From Amyelois transitella (Eukaryota > Arthropoda > Insecta > Lepidoptera > Pyralidae): a DNA stretch of 64,000 nt. The notes beneath the pieces were generated by a model. The model made no database searches, was not told the DNA's origin, and was given only the letters and a program-made list of their open reading frames with translations. The stretch spans positions 6,681,501 through 6,745,500 of the forward strand of contig NC_083525.1 of the NCBI RefSeq assembly GCF_032362555.1, written 5' to 3'. Made by a program: the position numbers and the translations under genes. Of this stretch, positions 11,972-24,041 are shown one piece after another. The stretch's first letter is position 1; every line of letters starts with the position of its first letter.

Positions 11972-12210
11972 TGTATTGGTGTGTTTTAATCCTTACGTTG
12001 AAACCCCTTCTGGGGTGTCGTTGTTATTTACATAGAAGTTGCTATATTTGTTTATATACAGACAGTATTTTTTTAATATTCACTTCTTATTTAGATGAAA
12101 TTTGTTTCACCTCACGTCTTAATAAAGCAGAGAAAAATCGTAAAATGTATATAAATACTTAATAAAATATACACACAAAGATAATTTCGAAAACAATTGA
12201 TAAAATATTA

Positions 12211-12545
12211 ATCTATACTAATATTATAAAGCTGAAGAGTTTGTTTTGTTTGTTTGTTTGTTTGTTTGTTTGTTTAAACGCGCTAATCTCAGAAACTACT
12301 GAACCGATTTGAATAATTCTTTCACTGTTAGATAGTCTATTTATCGAGGAACTATATAGGCTACATTTTATCCCGGATTTCCTACGGGAAACGTCAACAA
12401 TGTTGAATGTTGAATGAGTCGGCCATCTGCGAGCTTTCCACGCGAACGCTGCGCAAACCAACAAAGATATAGCAAAACAATGTACTAAAGATGTGAAGTA
12501 CTCATTTTTTGCCACAAAAAAGTCCGCGAGAGCATATATCTATCT
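12211..12545 (-). repeat. R3 repeat with GTTT microsatellite
   Basis: Minus-strand member starting ATCTATACTAATATTATAAA, with a (GTTT)n run at about 12240-12274 and the phrase GAAACTACTGAACCGATT. Confidence 0.82.
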
Positions 12546-12872
12546 CTTAAGGTTTACTTACAATAACCACTGTTATGTTCATTTTTTAAGATTATTTTTT
12601 CATTATAAACATAAGTTATTTTGAAACCAATTTTCTTTAATTCGGTATTAATCCTTATCCAAATAAATATGTTTATTACTTTCGGCTTTTCATGTAGACT
12701 AAAATTGCCATTTACAGTATATAAATCAGACGAATAGGTTTTGAGATATAGTCGTTATAAGCAATTTGCAGCGAAACATTTAATACGGCGAACCAGCGTT
12801 CTTTCTAATACGCGTTAATTTCAATGAACATCTTAGAAGATATTACTATTTTAAAGTAAAGTATCAGCCTGT

Positions 12873-12975
12873 AAGATCCTACTACTGGGCAAAGGCCTCT
12901 CATCTCACTATACGGTCTCCGTTCCGTCGCGGGTAATGATGTGGGCCAAGTCGTCGCCAAGTCGCATAACAATTA
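12873..12975 (+). repeat. Short interspersed repeat (GGGCAAAGGCCTCTC type)
   Basis: CCTACTACTGGGCAAAGGCC and GTCTCCGTTCCGTCGCGGG resemble a repeat common in lepidopteran intergenic DNA. There is only one copy here, so this rests on recall. Confidence 0.4.
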
Positions 12976-12984
12976 GCAGCTATA

Positions 12985-13074
12985 ATTGATAAAGCCGAAG
13001 AGGATGTTTGCAAAAATAAATATGATGCCCAAAATAACTATTCCACGCGGACGAAGTCGCGGGCACAGCTTGTA
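12985..13074 (-). repeat. R3 fragment
   Basis: ATGCCCAAAATAACTATTCC and ACGAAGTCGCGGGCACAGCT are the reversed head of the family. Confidence 0.82.
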
Positions 13075-13077
13075 ATA

Positions 13078-13165
13078 ATAATTCAGGACAAATTACACAC
13101 ATTGAGTTAACCTCGAAGTAAGTTCGAGACTTGTATCACAAATAAATATTAATTTAAGGGTTAAT
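13078..13165 (-). repeat. tRNA-derived SINE, tail fragment
   Basis: GGACAAATTACACACATTG and CTCGAAGTAAGTTCGAGAC match the SINE tail. The tRNA-like head is absent. Confidence 0.75.
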
Positions 13166-13441
13166 AATTATTCCATAATGGTGTGGCTATCGGCTCTGTC
13201 TACCCAGCATGGGACGAAGACTTGACATGTGTATGTATTGCAAGCATACAAAGTCGTCGACCTGGTGTAATGTCGCAGTAGTTACACCCCACTTGGCCTA
13301 CAAACGGACGCACCTAAACCAAACGCAATTTCTTGTAAACTACAGCGCACGTGGAAGCGAAGTGAGTGTAATCTTGTAGCAACATGTGTACCTAGAGGTT
13401 AAAATTATATTCCCGGCTTCAGACCCGGTTGCATCCTAATA

Positions 13442-13690
13442 AATAAATAAATATATACGGGACAAATTACACAGATTGAGTTAGCCTCGAAGTAAGTTCG
13501 AAACTTGTGTTACGAGATACTAACTCAACGATATTACTATATTTTATAATAACTACGTATATAGATAAACATCCAACACCCAGGCCAATCAGAGAAAGTT
13601 CGTTTCTCATCATGCCCTGGCCGGGATTCGAACCCGGGACCTCCGGTGACACAGACAAGCGCACTACCGCTGCGCTACAGAGGCCGTTTA
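13442..13690 (-). repeat. tRNA-derived SINE, near full length
   Basis: On the minus strand the head reads GCCTCTGTAGCGCAGCGGTAG (pol III A box) then GGGTTCGAATCCCGG (B box). A SINE body and the tail CGTATATATTTATTTATT follow. AT-rich flanks with TAATAAATA on both sides may be the target duplication. Confidence 0.88.
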
Positions 13691-13734
13691 ATAAATATAA
13701 TATCCATGGAGAGCCCGGGATGCGTTTATGATCA

Positions 13735-13905
13735 CGATCTCAAATTGGGTATGTCAGGTTTTTACACGAAGGTTTTTGTAGACTGATCTCCGCAATCTTT
13801 GCATGGACCTTAAACTGTATGGGATCATGGTTACACATCAACTTTCCTGGGTGTGCAGGTTTCCTCGCGATGTTTTCTTTCACCATATGCACGCATACAT
13901 GATTC
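13735..13905 (-). repeat. R5 interspersed repeat
   Basis: GGTATGTCAGGTTTTTACACG, GATCTCCGCAATCTTTGC and GTGTGCAGGTTTCCTCGCGATG. It matches, reversed, the family at 54690-54930. Confidence 0.72.
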
Positions 13906-13944
13906 AAAATTCCAATTTTCTATTCATTATATGATACTATTATA

Positions 13945-14098
13945 TCACTTAATAATTGTCAAATCTTTTGGTTTCCCAATATTGGTTGACGTCAAATAAA
14001 TTACTATAAATTAAGTTTACTGCCGCTTCCAAGGCGTCAGTGTAGAAGAATCAGTTACAAACTGCACTGCAGCATTTTCTTCAACAACACCAACATGA
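13945..14098 (-). repeat. R6 interspersed repeat
   Basis: TTTACTGCCGCTTCCAAGGC and AAACTGCACTGCAGCATTTTC. It is the reverse of 52015-52195. Confidence 0.7.
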
Positions 14099-14200
14099 AG
14101 AGAGTTATGAATCTGGTTATACATGTGGATGAGGCGAAAGAATTATGCAGGGATCAGGTAAGTGGAAAGATGTAGTCATTGTTTGGGAAAGATGCGTGAT
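14094..14200 (-). repeat. R12 interspersed repeat
   Basis: ATGAAGAGAGTTATGAATC, GTGGATGAGGCGAAAGAA and AGTGGAAAGATGTAGTC. It matches, reversed, 43432-43545. Confidence 0.75.
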
Positions 14201-14355
14201 TTCAAGAATGTATGTAGGTATATGGATCTCTATATTTCAACAACGCAACTGGTGGCTATAACAAATAGACAGAAGAGATGACTGTAACCAATTTAAATAG
14301 TATCATACTCATACATTGTACTCCGAGCCTTAGAGTACATATAACTACTAAATGT

Positions 14356-14402
14356 TTACAGTGATTGGAGCATAGATTGGGGCTATGCTCCAATCACTGT
14401 AA
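14356..14402. repeat. Perfect 20-bp hairpin
   Basis: Positions 14356-14375 are the exact reverse complement of 14383-14402, with a 7-base loop (ATTGGGG). No TATA or pol III terminator context is obvious. It could be a foldback made by replication template switching, or a structured RNA. Confidence 0.9.
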
Positions 14403-15205
14403 TAAATGTGAAGGAAAATAGTTTTATCATCTGCGTACCTAATGATCGTATATTATATGCTAGTTTTAACCGCGGCTTTGCCCGCGCGAATTTTATTTTA
14501 TTTGGAAAACATAGTCATATATCTTGTACAAAATCCCATTTAGTTACTTTAGACCATTTACATGTTTTCGCATAGGTAGAGTATCAAAATGCTGAAGATT
14601 TTACACATATAAAAAAAAATTAAAACGAAAGAAATATTGTAGGTAAGCGCCTAATTATTATTGGCAGAATTAGCACAGTCAAACCAAGACTTGGTAACAA
14701 CATTTTTGAAACGAATTTACCAGGAACTTCAGCTTTTGCCGGGATGAAATTATATATATGTAAAATTTCCAGAAGATTGGTTCTATCGATAACGCATGAA
14801 GACAAAAAACTTACTTTCGCATGTATAATATTAGATTAATATTATCATCACATTACTTCCACGTGTTTCTCAAATAAAATAGTTGCCAAAATACTACTGG
14901 AAAATCCTACAGATATTCTTGAATACACTGGTTTGAACCGCAATAACATTTTTTATACCTACCTATAACTATTTATATTTTTTTTATGGATTAACATCGT
15001 TTCTTTTTCCACTGCTGTGCGATTTTATTTCGGGTGCGATTATACACAGAGCTAGAAGCGACGTACCTAAGGTGATCTAGTAGGAAGTGAGGAAAATATG
15101 TACATAGTGTGAGCTAGCTGGTTCTCCTCCCGCGCAGACCTTAAACTCAATCAAGAGACTCGCTTATAAAACATCACCTAATGTCACAAAACATATTTAT
15201 TCATA

Positions 15206-15453
15206 CATATATATATTCACGTCTATATCCCTTCCGGGGTACACAGAGCGAACAGTCCTGAAAAGACTGATATCATGATTCAGCTGTTTGGCTTAATGAT
15301 AGAATTGAGATTCAAATAGTGACAGGTTGCTAGCCCATCGCCCAAAAAAAGAATCCCAAGTTTATAAGCCTATCCCTTAGTCGCCTTTTACGACATCCAT
15401 GGGAAAGTGATGGAGTGTTCCTATTCTTTTTTGTATTGGTGCCACACGGCACG
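15206..15453 (-). repeat. R1 element, near full length
   Basis: Minus-strand copy from CATACATATATATATTCACG to GCCACACGGCAC. TATTCAT occurs on both flanks as a possible target duplication. Confidence 0.85.
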
Positions 15454-15600
15454 GCATATTCATTATAATAAATAAAATAAAATCAAAGTGATATACGACC
15501 TAGACTATCCTTCAAACGCATAAAAAATACGTGTCAATAAGTGGTTTCTTTAAAACCGATATATCCTAGCAACCATCTTATAAGGGAAAATTATTATCTA

Positions 15601-15684
15601 ACAAAACGGGGAATATTATTTGAGGGCTTCAATGATGCCCAAAATAACTATTCCACCCGGACGAAGTCGCGGGCACAGCTAGTG
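15601..15684 (-). repeat. R3 fragment
   Basis: TGAGGGCTTCAATGATGCCC to GCGGGCACAGCTAGT, the reversed head of the family. Confidence 0.82.
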
Positions 15685-16043
15685 GATAATTATATGGGAA
15701 GACAACGTGGAACAAAATTGCTCGTTTAATAAAGCATAGGAATGTGATGGGATTTGAATACGAATTGATGACACCCAATTGGATTATAGCAAGTGCATCC
15801 TCAAATTTAGCTTTGCAACATTATCTGTCAGATCTTAGTGTTTAGTTGAGCAACTACATATGTATCATATAACATAAACTTCGCGTGCCAAGAACTAAAG
15901 CTTCATAAATTATGGTTAATTCCAATTCTCTGCCAAGCTTCATAAGACAGGATTTCCTGAATTTCAAGTGGGAAAAGAAACAAATGATTATTGGTACGTG
16001 TAATTTTTCTATTTCGTAAACTTTATATGGGAAAATTATTGTG

Positions 16044-16120
16044 GCCCATTAGTCTTTTCAAGACTGTTGGCTCTGTCTACCCCGCAAGGGATATAGACGT
16101 GATTATATGTATTTTACATG
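16044..16120 (+). repeat. R1 fragment, tail half
   Basis: Plus-strand R1 tail-side piece ending ATTATATGTATTTTAC, directly followed by a second R1 piece. Confidence 0.75.
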
Positions 16121-16300
16121 GGATAGGCAACTTTGGATTCTTCTTTGAGGCAGTGGGCTAACAACCTGTCACTATTTGAATCTCAATTATATCATTAAGC
16201 CAAACAGCTGAACGTGGCCATTCAGTCTTTTCAAGACTGTTGGCTCCGTCTACCCCGCAAAGGATATAGAGGTTTTTACATGTATGTACGAGTATGTTTA
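16121..16300 (+). repeat. R1 fragment, head truncated
   Basis: Plus-strand copy from GGGATAGGCAAC to the ATGTATGTACGAG tail. Confidence 0.8.
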
Positions 16301-17070
16301 GTACATAAATTTCATTCTAAAGCACCTGTTAAAAAAAAAGAAAAAAGATAAGACAAGAATTGAAATAGTTTAAGAAAAAATTTAAAAGAATTAACAAGAA
16401 AGTAGAAAATAGTGACACAAATTACTTAATTGGTTTCAATAGCTACGAACTTCGTGAAAGCTTCTTCAATCAATCAAATGATTACCTGGGTACAGTTCTC
16501 GTGATAAAAGAAGAATTCGAATTCAACACACGTGCACGTCTCTTTCCCATGAATGTCGTAAAAGGCAACTGAGGGGGGCGACTGAGGCGAAATACCGGTG
16601 GGTCCATGGGGAATTTCTGTTTACCCGTGCACCCACTGTATTATGATGGAAATACATCGATATGGATACAAAATAAAAATCGATATCAAATCAATACCTA
16701 CAGTCGCCACCCCTGCACAAACTGGCCCAATAAGACGTTAGTATTTTAACGTTGAAGCTAGACGCTTTATAAGCAGTTGCACGACAGTATTTATCTAATG
16801 ACCACTGTACTCGCCGCAGACGTATGACGTAGCCAACCAGCCCTGGAAGGTTTCCGCAGACCCACCCATTGTAACGCGGTCAGCCACCTTCAAAGTCAAC
16901 TATTTGGGGCGCACCAGAATGTCCTTACTAAGTTTAGAATGTACACGATACGCGATGAATGATGAAATAAGTGCATATACAAGAATACAGCTTTATAAAA
17001 AAAAAATATTAGCATTATTTTCAAAATCAAGTTTAGGACGAATACGAAACGCGATAAAATGTAATAATTT

Positions 17071-17310
17071 GACGGCCTCTGTGGCGCAGCGGTAAAACGC
17101 TCATCGGAGGTCCCGGGTTCGAATCCCGGTCAGGGCATGATGAGAAACGAACTTTCTCTGTTTGATCCGGGTCTTGGATGTTTATCTATCTAAAAATTTA
17201 TTATAAAATATAGTATCGTTGAGTTAGAATCACGTAACACAAGTTTCGAACTTACTTCGAGGCTAACTCAATCTGTGTAATTTATCCCGTATATATATTT
17301 ATTTAGTTAT
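17071..17310 (+). repeat. tRNA-derived SINE, near full length
   Basis: Plus-strand copy of the same SINE: GCCTCTGTGGCGCAGCGGTA A box, GGGTTCGAATCCCGG B box, body with TTCGAGGCTAACTCAATCTG and a CCCGTATATATATTTATTT tail. About ten bases are missing between the boxes compared with other copies, so it is not a functional tRNA gene. Confidence 0.88.
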
Positions 17311-17717
17311 CCCGTATATGCACTTATATGAACAGCTTTTTAAACAAATATAAGAAAAAATTTCCAAATCTGTAAATGGTACGTAACTACGCATAATACA
17401 ACTTCCAATGGAAATTAATATTTGTATAAAAAGTTAATATTTTCTCTTTTTATTGTTTCAGCAATCAAAACCGATTTTGTTTTGAACATCTAATTTTCTG
17501 TAATACTTTGCTACAAATCCTTGCTTTTAGCCTAAAAGTGAATTAGGTACTACTCACACTACCAGATTACTGGAGAACAATCCATCTCTTTCTTCTTTCT
17601 TATAAGAAGATATTCACGAACATTGACAAGACATATTTTCATCTCTTTCTTTTTATCTTTATCGATAACCCCTGAGTTAGAGAGGCATGGATAAAAAGAC
17701 ACAAGCCTCTATAACAT

Positions 17718-17835
17718 ACATACATAAGTATAATCACGTCGATATCCCGTATATGGGGTAGAGACAACAGTTACGAAAAGACTGAAAGGCTGTATGGTTT
17801 AATTATGAAATTCAGATTCAAATAAATTAACAAGT
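17718..17835 (-). repeat. R1 fragment
   Basis: Diverged minus-strand tail-side half beginning ACATACATACATAAGTATAATCA. Confidence 0.7.
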
Positions 17836-18057
17836 TGATAACTCCTGTAAAACCTTACAATACACTATTTCAGTAACAATACTGCGCCAATTGAAAGAGT
17901 AATTTTGTGCACCCATGATTTACCGAAACACACCCAAATATTCCTGCATATTATGACGATTATGACGTGAATCGGCAAATCGATTTGCAAATTGATTTAT
18001 GATCGAATCGATGTCACGTGGTAGCGTCACTCGTCGGCAAAAAGTCGGGCTTTAGAA

Positions 18058-18162
18058 TACATACATACATATAATCACGTCTCTATCCTTACGAGGTCAA
18101 CGTCATGATGAAATTGAGGTTCAGATAGTGACAGGATGTTAGCCCAAGGCGTAAAAGAAGAA
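18058..18162 (-). repeat. R1 fragment
   Basis: Minus-strand copy with an internal deletion; the TACATACATACATATAATC start and GTTAGCCCAAGGC core remain. Confidence 0.65.
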
Positions 18163-18245
18163 TTTTTCGACTTTCCTTCGATTTAGGTGAGAACGCAACT
18201 GGAACTAACGTTAATAGGATGAGGAGAATGAAATTTAAAGAGACT

Positions 18246-18320
18246 TTGCCGTGTGGTTCTTAGCACTAATTGGGCCATCCAGCAGAACGTGGCGTTTATG
18301 TCTTTTCGATTCTGTGAAAT
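18246..18320 (+). repeat. R1 fragment with internal deletion
   Basis: The GCCGTGTGGTTCTTAGC head is joined to GAACGTGGCG and a short piece of the tail half. Confidence 0.6.
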
Positions 18321-20639
18321 CTGTCTACTCTATTTGAGTAATTTTGTGACGAAGAACTTCTGAATAGATCACCTCGAAATCGAGTCACGTGACTTAAAAT
18401 GGGTCGAATAAGTATCGATAAATCATCGAATCCGGATCTCGAATGTATGTTTGCATTCCGGCTGGAATCGATTCGGAAACGAATGTAATAGAATGATACC
18501 AAATGAACTTTTGACGCTGTGTTTTCACACTCAAAATAGAGGTTCCTCAACAGGGTAAATATTACGAGTACATTTTTTTTTAATTCTTCAGTAATAAGTT
18601 TATCGACGCAAAGTTAGACCTCGCGAACACTTTTTTAATTGAATAGGTATATCAAAAACTAAAACGAAACGACATACATACAAAAAATATATTTTACGTA
18701 TATAATAATTTAATTATTTATTTTCGCCCCAAGTCGATTAGTAGCCTCGCTCGGTCAAAAATTTAATTATTTTATTGTAAAAATTTATTTTACAGTCCAA
18801 AAAAATATTATTTTTAAATGAAATGAAAAAGAAATGGCAACCCTACCTATATATGATGCATGTATCTAAACTTAGTATTGTGTGGGTGGGTGTACGTACA
18901 TACTACTACGTAAGCTCTAACAAAACGATGTTTGTAGAACCTGTGCTTGAAACCAATATATAATAGGTAAGCCAGTCTTTTTTTGTCGACGTAGAATAAA
19001 AAGGTAAACTGATTGACTAGATGATGAACTTACCTGTAATATAGAAATATTTTGCCCGGCTTACTCTATTATTGACGTCCTCGTGACCCCCCCAGAAAGG
19101 GCACAGACGTAAATCTCAATATAGAATTTCCGTTTAATTTCATTTGCATTGTTTGCCGACATAAGCTTTATAAAAGTTCGTGAATAGATCCATAGGATTG
19201 TAAAGATTTCACTTCACCATCACATCTCACCAATTACGAAACTCAACTATTTAAAACAATGATTCACCCAAAAATCTTGACACAGCCGCAAAGGGGACCA
19301 AGTATTTCGGGTCACCATTACAGTTCAATCGTTCAGTAGCTCGCAAATCCTTCACTCATCCATTCTTCAAGTGGAATAGCATGGCGACCTGGCCCATCTG
19401 GCTCCGGTTCAAATATGTGTAACGATAGAGATATGGGTAAACTGCATTAGATTTGTGTTTGTTTGTCAAATTGTCGACGAAATAATGAAAATTCATTCCA
19501 ATGTTTAAAGTGCTAAAGTGTGTCTGTTTTGTTATGTTTTCGCGGCTATATCGCGGGACATATTTTGATAAAAATTTGTATGGATTAATTCGGTGTTAAA
19601 TTTAAATATATTTTTGTTTATATATTTCTTTTGGCCTTGATCTCAGATCACCGTTTTCGTAGGATTTTGGTAACCCTTTTTTGCCCTTTTTTCCCCCTTG
19701 AATTGTGAGATCAAGAGTTATTTATGGAGATTTTCGTTTCAATAACAAAAGATTTACCGTTTCCAATAAAATGGTTTTATTTTTAAAAGATTCTTGCCAA
19801 TTATTTTATTTTCACTATTCTTAGAAAATCAGACGGTATTTTCAGAAGGATGTTATCAATTAAAATCTTCATTAAGAAAATATTTTCACACAATTTCCCC
19901 ATAAAAACTGGGATCAACAGGATGTCCATTGCGTGATGACAATGACATAATGATAGCTTAATAATTCTCACGTTCACAATCAAACAGATGTATTAATTAT
20001 AGGAAATGGCTATCAATCATAGCGATTATGAGAAAAAGTCGCATACCTAGTTATTATCTAAGAGGAGATAATAACGTGATTCACAGAGTAGGTCATAAAT
20101 ACTATTAGTTTTAGAGATTTTAATGAATTCCTATTAAATGTAACTTATTTGTTTAATTTTAACCAACACAGTTTTATTTTCATCCCGGCCCGGCAATATC
20201 CTTTATGTACAATAACTAATCATCATTCAATGAATTACTTAGTCTAATGGATTTCCCACTTAAATTCGTAAGAAGGAAATGGGTTTTTTAAATAACCCCC
20301 GTTTCATTACGCAAACATCCGATTCTAAGTCCAACATCAATTAAAATTAAAACAATGGTTTTATAAAATTCTCATGTGTAACAAACAATGCTATAGATTG
20401 TGTTTTTCTACGACCGGCGTCAATGTGTATAATATAGGATATTCTTAGTGATGACTGATTGACTTAATTCTTAGTCATTGTCTTGACAGTTCATGGAAAA
20501 TTATTGATAGGATTTTCTGAAGTTAAGTCACATTAGTAGAGTCGACTAACTTAATTCTTTTCTGTTTTCAGATTTATTTCAATATATAAATAAAACTTGA
20601 GTACACACGCGTATAACGAAAAATCCGTTCTCGCGGAAA

Positions 20640-20760
20640 TATTGGGAAATCCTATCTAAGTGAACCCCTAGACCACATTATGGAACCTATGGGAACCTTC
20701 AGACTTGTCTCGACCCAGCGATTTCGGCTGTGTGATGATGTGTCTCCTCTTTAATAATGA
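20640..20760 (+). repeat. R7 interspersed repeat
   Basis: ACCCCTAGACCACATTATGG and CGACCCAGCGATTTCGGCTG. Shared with 29235-29350. Confidence 0.65.
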
Positions 20761-20949
20761 TGCATAGACAGAAGAAAGAAAGTCACAAGAATTTAATAAG
20801 TTTAAATATACCTATTCTTTTTAAAATTCTAAGATTTGTTTTCCTACATCAACTGACTGAACTGACGCACACAACTTAGCTTCGATATTTCGATTCTCCT
20901 CAGAATGCTTAACTAACTACTTATTCTTACAAAAGACTTAATAAAGACA

Positions 20950-21035
20950 GAGATGGTACAAAGGCGGATTTATCGCTAATGCAATCTCTTCCAGTCAACC
21001 TTTGGATGGAAGTAAACCAAACAGGAGATTAGCGT
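20950..21035 (+). repeat. R9 short interspersed repeat
   Basis: GTACAAAGGCGGATTTATCGC and GCAATCTCTTCCAGTCAACC. Shared with 26865-26910. Confidence 0.6.
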
Positions 21036-22017
21036 TGGCGCAGAGCAAGTTAAATTAATGTTTAAGCATAATATATACCTATATATAATACATATAAATA
21101 CATAATAATAACATTAGTTGGGATATTAGTATGAAAATTGGGGCCAATGTTACAATACTTTACAAATAAGCCGCTGCAAAACGAGCACCACTCTTGTTTC
21201 GGGGTCGCAGTCTCCAGTAATGCTTCTTTTATCGACTAGTGATGTTCTAGCTCTGTATCGATACATCGATATCTGTTTTTGCGTAAACAATAAATATTGC
21301 TAGGTCTATCTTGGATTATCTATTAAAATATAGATAGATATATTTTTTAAATACTTATATCTATATTTTTTAAATACTCGTATTTTCGATCCCACAAAAG
21401 TGGGAACAGGTAACGAAAAAGATAAGTATCAACATTTATTCTAAGTATATCAGAACTACTGGTACGGTAACAATAACACTTAGTACTTATAAGTTTAAAC
21501 CTAGGGACTACCCTAAACATTTGACCACTAGGTCAAATATTTATCTTCGCTTTCTTTATCTTCAGTTTTAAGACTATTGATACGCATAATCAGCTTTACC
21601 GAAGTGAAGCCATGTTTTTCCTGCTTGGACTTCTATGACAGACTCTCGCTCATTTTTGCGGGTTCCTTCGGAGACTGGGGTCCACTTTTCGGCATCACTT
21701 CACTTTGTCCGGTCTCTAGCGTCTATGTATAAAGACTTATACCAAACCAGAAGCAATAGAATTAATGTCGATAATAAAACCGATAGCATCCATCATAAAT
21801 AATCGATATTACAAAGACGATGCGCTTATTGCCAGCACTTTAATCCGGCCACTTGACGCGAGGTTGCCTGAATGCGAATGCAAAGCAAAATATGCTTTGC
21901 CAATATCGTTGCTGAACTATCGATAGTTTCACTATTGATAGTTAACCTCGGAAATCACACCATCAAAAATATCGATAATATTGTTCAGTCATTAAAATAC
22001 AATGTCTGCTTTATTTG

Positions 22018-22096
22018 AAAAGGGATAAGTTTATAAACTTGGGATTCTTCTTGTGGCAGTGGGCTAGCAACCTGTCACTATTTAAATCTCAATTCA
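22018..22096 (+). repeat. R1 fragment, middle
   Basis: The GGGATAAGTTTATAAACTTGGG to ACCTGTCACTATTTAAATC portion only. Confidence 0.65.
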
Positions 22097-22747
22097 TTCA
22101 AAAGAAAAATATGCTAAAGTTATGTAGATATGTATTGAATAGGTATATAGCCAAAAGTACTGGGTGTAGGAAGCAGAAATTTGGCATGTGGGTAGTAGAC
22201 ACTAATAGGGATTATCTCTAAATGCCCAGAAAAGCAAAACCGAAAACAAGATTTTTATTTTTACGCGGATTGAGCCTAGTTAATCTGGTCTTTATTACGT
22301 CAATAAATATTTTTTTCCTTTTTAAAGTAGAAAGATTAATCCTTTAATAAACTGAAAATAAAATAATTAATCTTATAGCCTCTGTTATTCGTTAGTGGTA
22401 ACGTGCACAGAAGGCTGGCAGCACTGCCACGTTGAATGGCAAATCTGTAGACATTTAATATCCCTATAAATAGTCCAACAAAGGTAAAAAGAATGTCAAT
22501 AAAATAAATTACAACCTGTACGTTATATTCATCTCATTGTATAATTTATATTTATGATGTGAGCAGTCACGTTGCAAGACAGGCGTTGTGATGTATAAAA
22601 AACTGCCCACGGTAAAAATTGTGAATCCTGGGATGTTGGCAAATACTGTAAAAAGAAAATCTTATAAATAAACATGAAACGAGGAGACAGATGTAATTTG
22701 ACTGGCGAAAACTCTGTAAAAGATGTGAATGACACTAAGTATTAATT

Positions 22748-22905
22748 AACTAGCGACTCGCCCCGGCTTCGTTCGAGTAGCATTTGTACATACCTATAAA
22801 CCTTTCTCTTGAATCACTATCTATAAAAAAAAATTTGCACCAAAATCCGTTATGTAGTTTTAAAGATCTAAGCATACATACAGACAGATAGCAACAGGCG
22901 CGGGA
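22748..22905 (+). repeat. RTE-tail-like repeat
   Basis: ACTAGCGACTCGCCCCGGC, CCGTTATGTAGTTTTAAAGA, CTAAGCATACATACAGACAG. Same family as 33541-33718. Confidence 0.82.
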
Positions 22906-23029
22906 ATTGACTTTGCTTTATGCCACGTAATGATGATTTTAGTAAAAAAAAAATGTATAGGTACCTACTATGCCATAGTGAAAACGAGCGTAAGATTTCG
23001 AAGTTATGTATATTAGTTTGAATACTAAC

Positions 23030-23705
23030 CGATGTTCTTACAACAACTGGATGTGTAACCATGATCGATCGAGTACGGGTTAAATTTCCCTGCAATGGTT
23101 GCAGAGGTCAGATGGGAGTCGCTTCGTGTAAAAACCTACATACATACATATGGTCACGTCTATAACCCTTGCGGGGTAGACAGAGCCAAGAGTCTTGAAA
23201 AGACTGAATGGCCACGTTCAGCTATTTGGCTTAATGATAGAATTGAGATTCAAATAGTGACAGGTTGCTAGCCCATCGCCTAAAAGAGGAATCCCAAGTT
23301 AATATGCGTCTCTGGATGGAGATGGAGAGGTCCTATTCTTTTTTGTAATGGAGCCGGGAACCACACGGCACACTGTAAAAACCTGGCTGTATAAATATAT
23401 TGCAATCCAGGATCCATGGTCAAAATCAAACACCGGGCTCCTCTTCAGAGTGATGAGGATGCAACCGGGACTAAAGCCAAGAGAGAAAAGACTATACAAT
23501 GGTGAACTAGAGTGATTACTAACCGATTAACGCTCTTATGGTGAGGAAAATCATCGTGAGGAAACTTGCACATTCAAGCAACTATTGTTTAGGTTCCCCC
23601 GGAAAGATAACGAATGACAGACGGCCGCTTTCTACGAAAACCTTACTACTCAAGGATCGTAGTCATACTGTCCCCTGGTTCTGCCAGAAAGGATTTTCCC
23701 TTTGA
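23030..23705 (+). repeat. R5 repeats, rearranged and split by R1
   Basis: One copy at 23060-23137 (CCCTGCAATGGTTGCAGAGG) continues at 23385-23480 (CCGGGCTCCTCTTCAGAGTG) after the R1 insertion. A second piece at 23500-23600 (GTGAGGAAACTTGCACATTC) follows. Confidence 0.7.
23138..23373 (-). repeat. R1 element with 11-bp target duplication, nested in an R5 repeat
   Basis: A near-complete minus-strand R1 copy flanked by TGTAAAAACCT at 23127-23137 and 23374-23384. The flanks are the two halves of an R5-type repeat (GGTTGCAGAGGTCAG ... CCGGGCTCCTCTTCAGAG), which gives the relative age. Confidence 0.92.
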
Positions 23706-23727
23706 TACCAAAAAAATAATAAATATA

Positions 23728-23940
23728 TAATAAATATATACGGGACAAATTACACTGATTGATTAAGCCTCGAAGTAAGTTCGAGACTTGTGTTACGAGA
23801 TACTAACTCAACGATACTATATTTATAATAAATACTTATCAGAAAAAGTTTTTTTCTCATCATGCCCTGGCCGGGATTCGAACCGGGGCCTCCGATGCCA
23901 CAAACAAGCGAACTACCGCTACGAAAAAGAGGCCGTCAAA
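23728..23940 (-). repeat. tRNA-derived SINE
   Basis: Minus-strand copy with a mutated head (CGTAGCGGTAGTTCGC) and a preserved B box. The body carries a deletion around 23835. Confidence 0.85.
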
Positions 23941-24041
23941 AAAGTAGGTATATTACTTAATGAAATGGACAGATGCACATGAATTTTCTTTCTACGAAAG
24001 ATAGTAAACAAACAATAATTTTCATATATTTTTCTTGTAAG

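Larger units (their letters stand above)
6530..20639. other. Intergenic, repeat-rich, no gene found
   Basis: Open frames are all below 90 codons and mostly read through R1 or R3 copies. Unique stretches at 8060-8395, 8820-9615, 9900-10530, 14405-15200, 16300-17070 and 18320-20640 show no splice-linked coding pattern. A GC-richer patch at 10905-11080 is unexplained. Confidence 0.55.

Noticed and set aside
11911-12162. 83-codon open frame, and similar ones at 27586, 29746, 57057 and 42325
   Set aside because: These read through R1 copies (for example AYQSFQDRWLCLPHKGYRRD on one strand), so the recurrence reflects the repeat and not a protein family.
14094-14200. Short peptide beginning Met-Lys-Arg-Val-Met-Asn
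   Set aside because: The same text recurs, reversed, at 43432-43545 and as decayed pieces elsewhere, so it belongs to interspersed repeat R12.
17071-17145. tRNA gene
   Set aside because: A and B boxes are present, but the middle is deleted, no cloverleaf forms, and a SINE body and tail follow. It is a SINE head.
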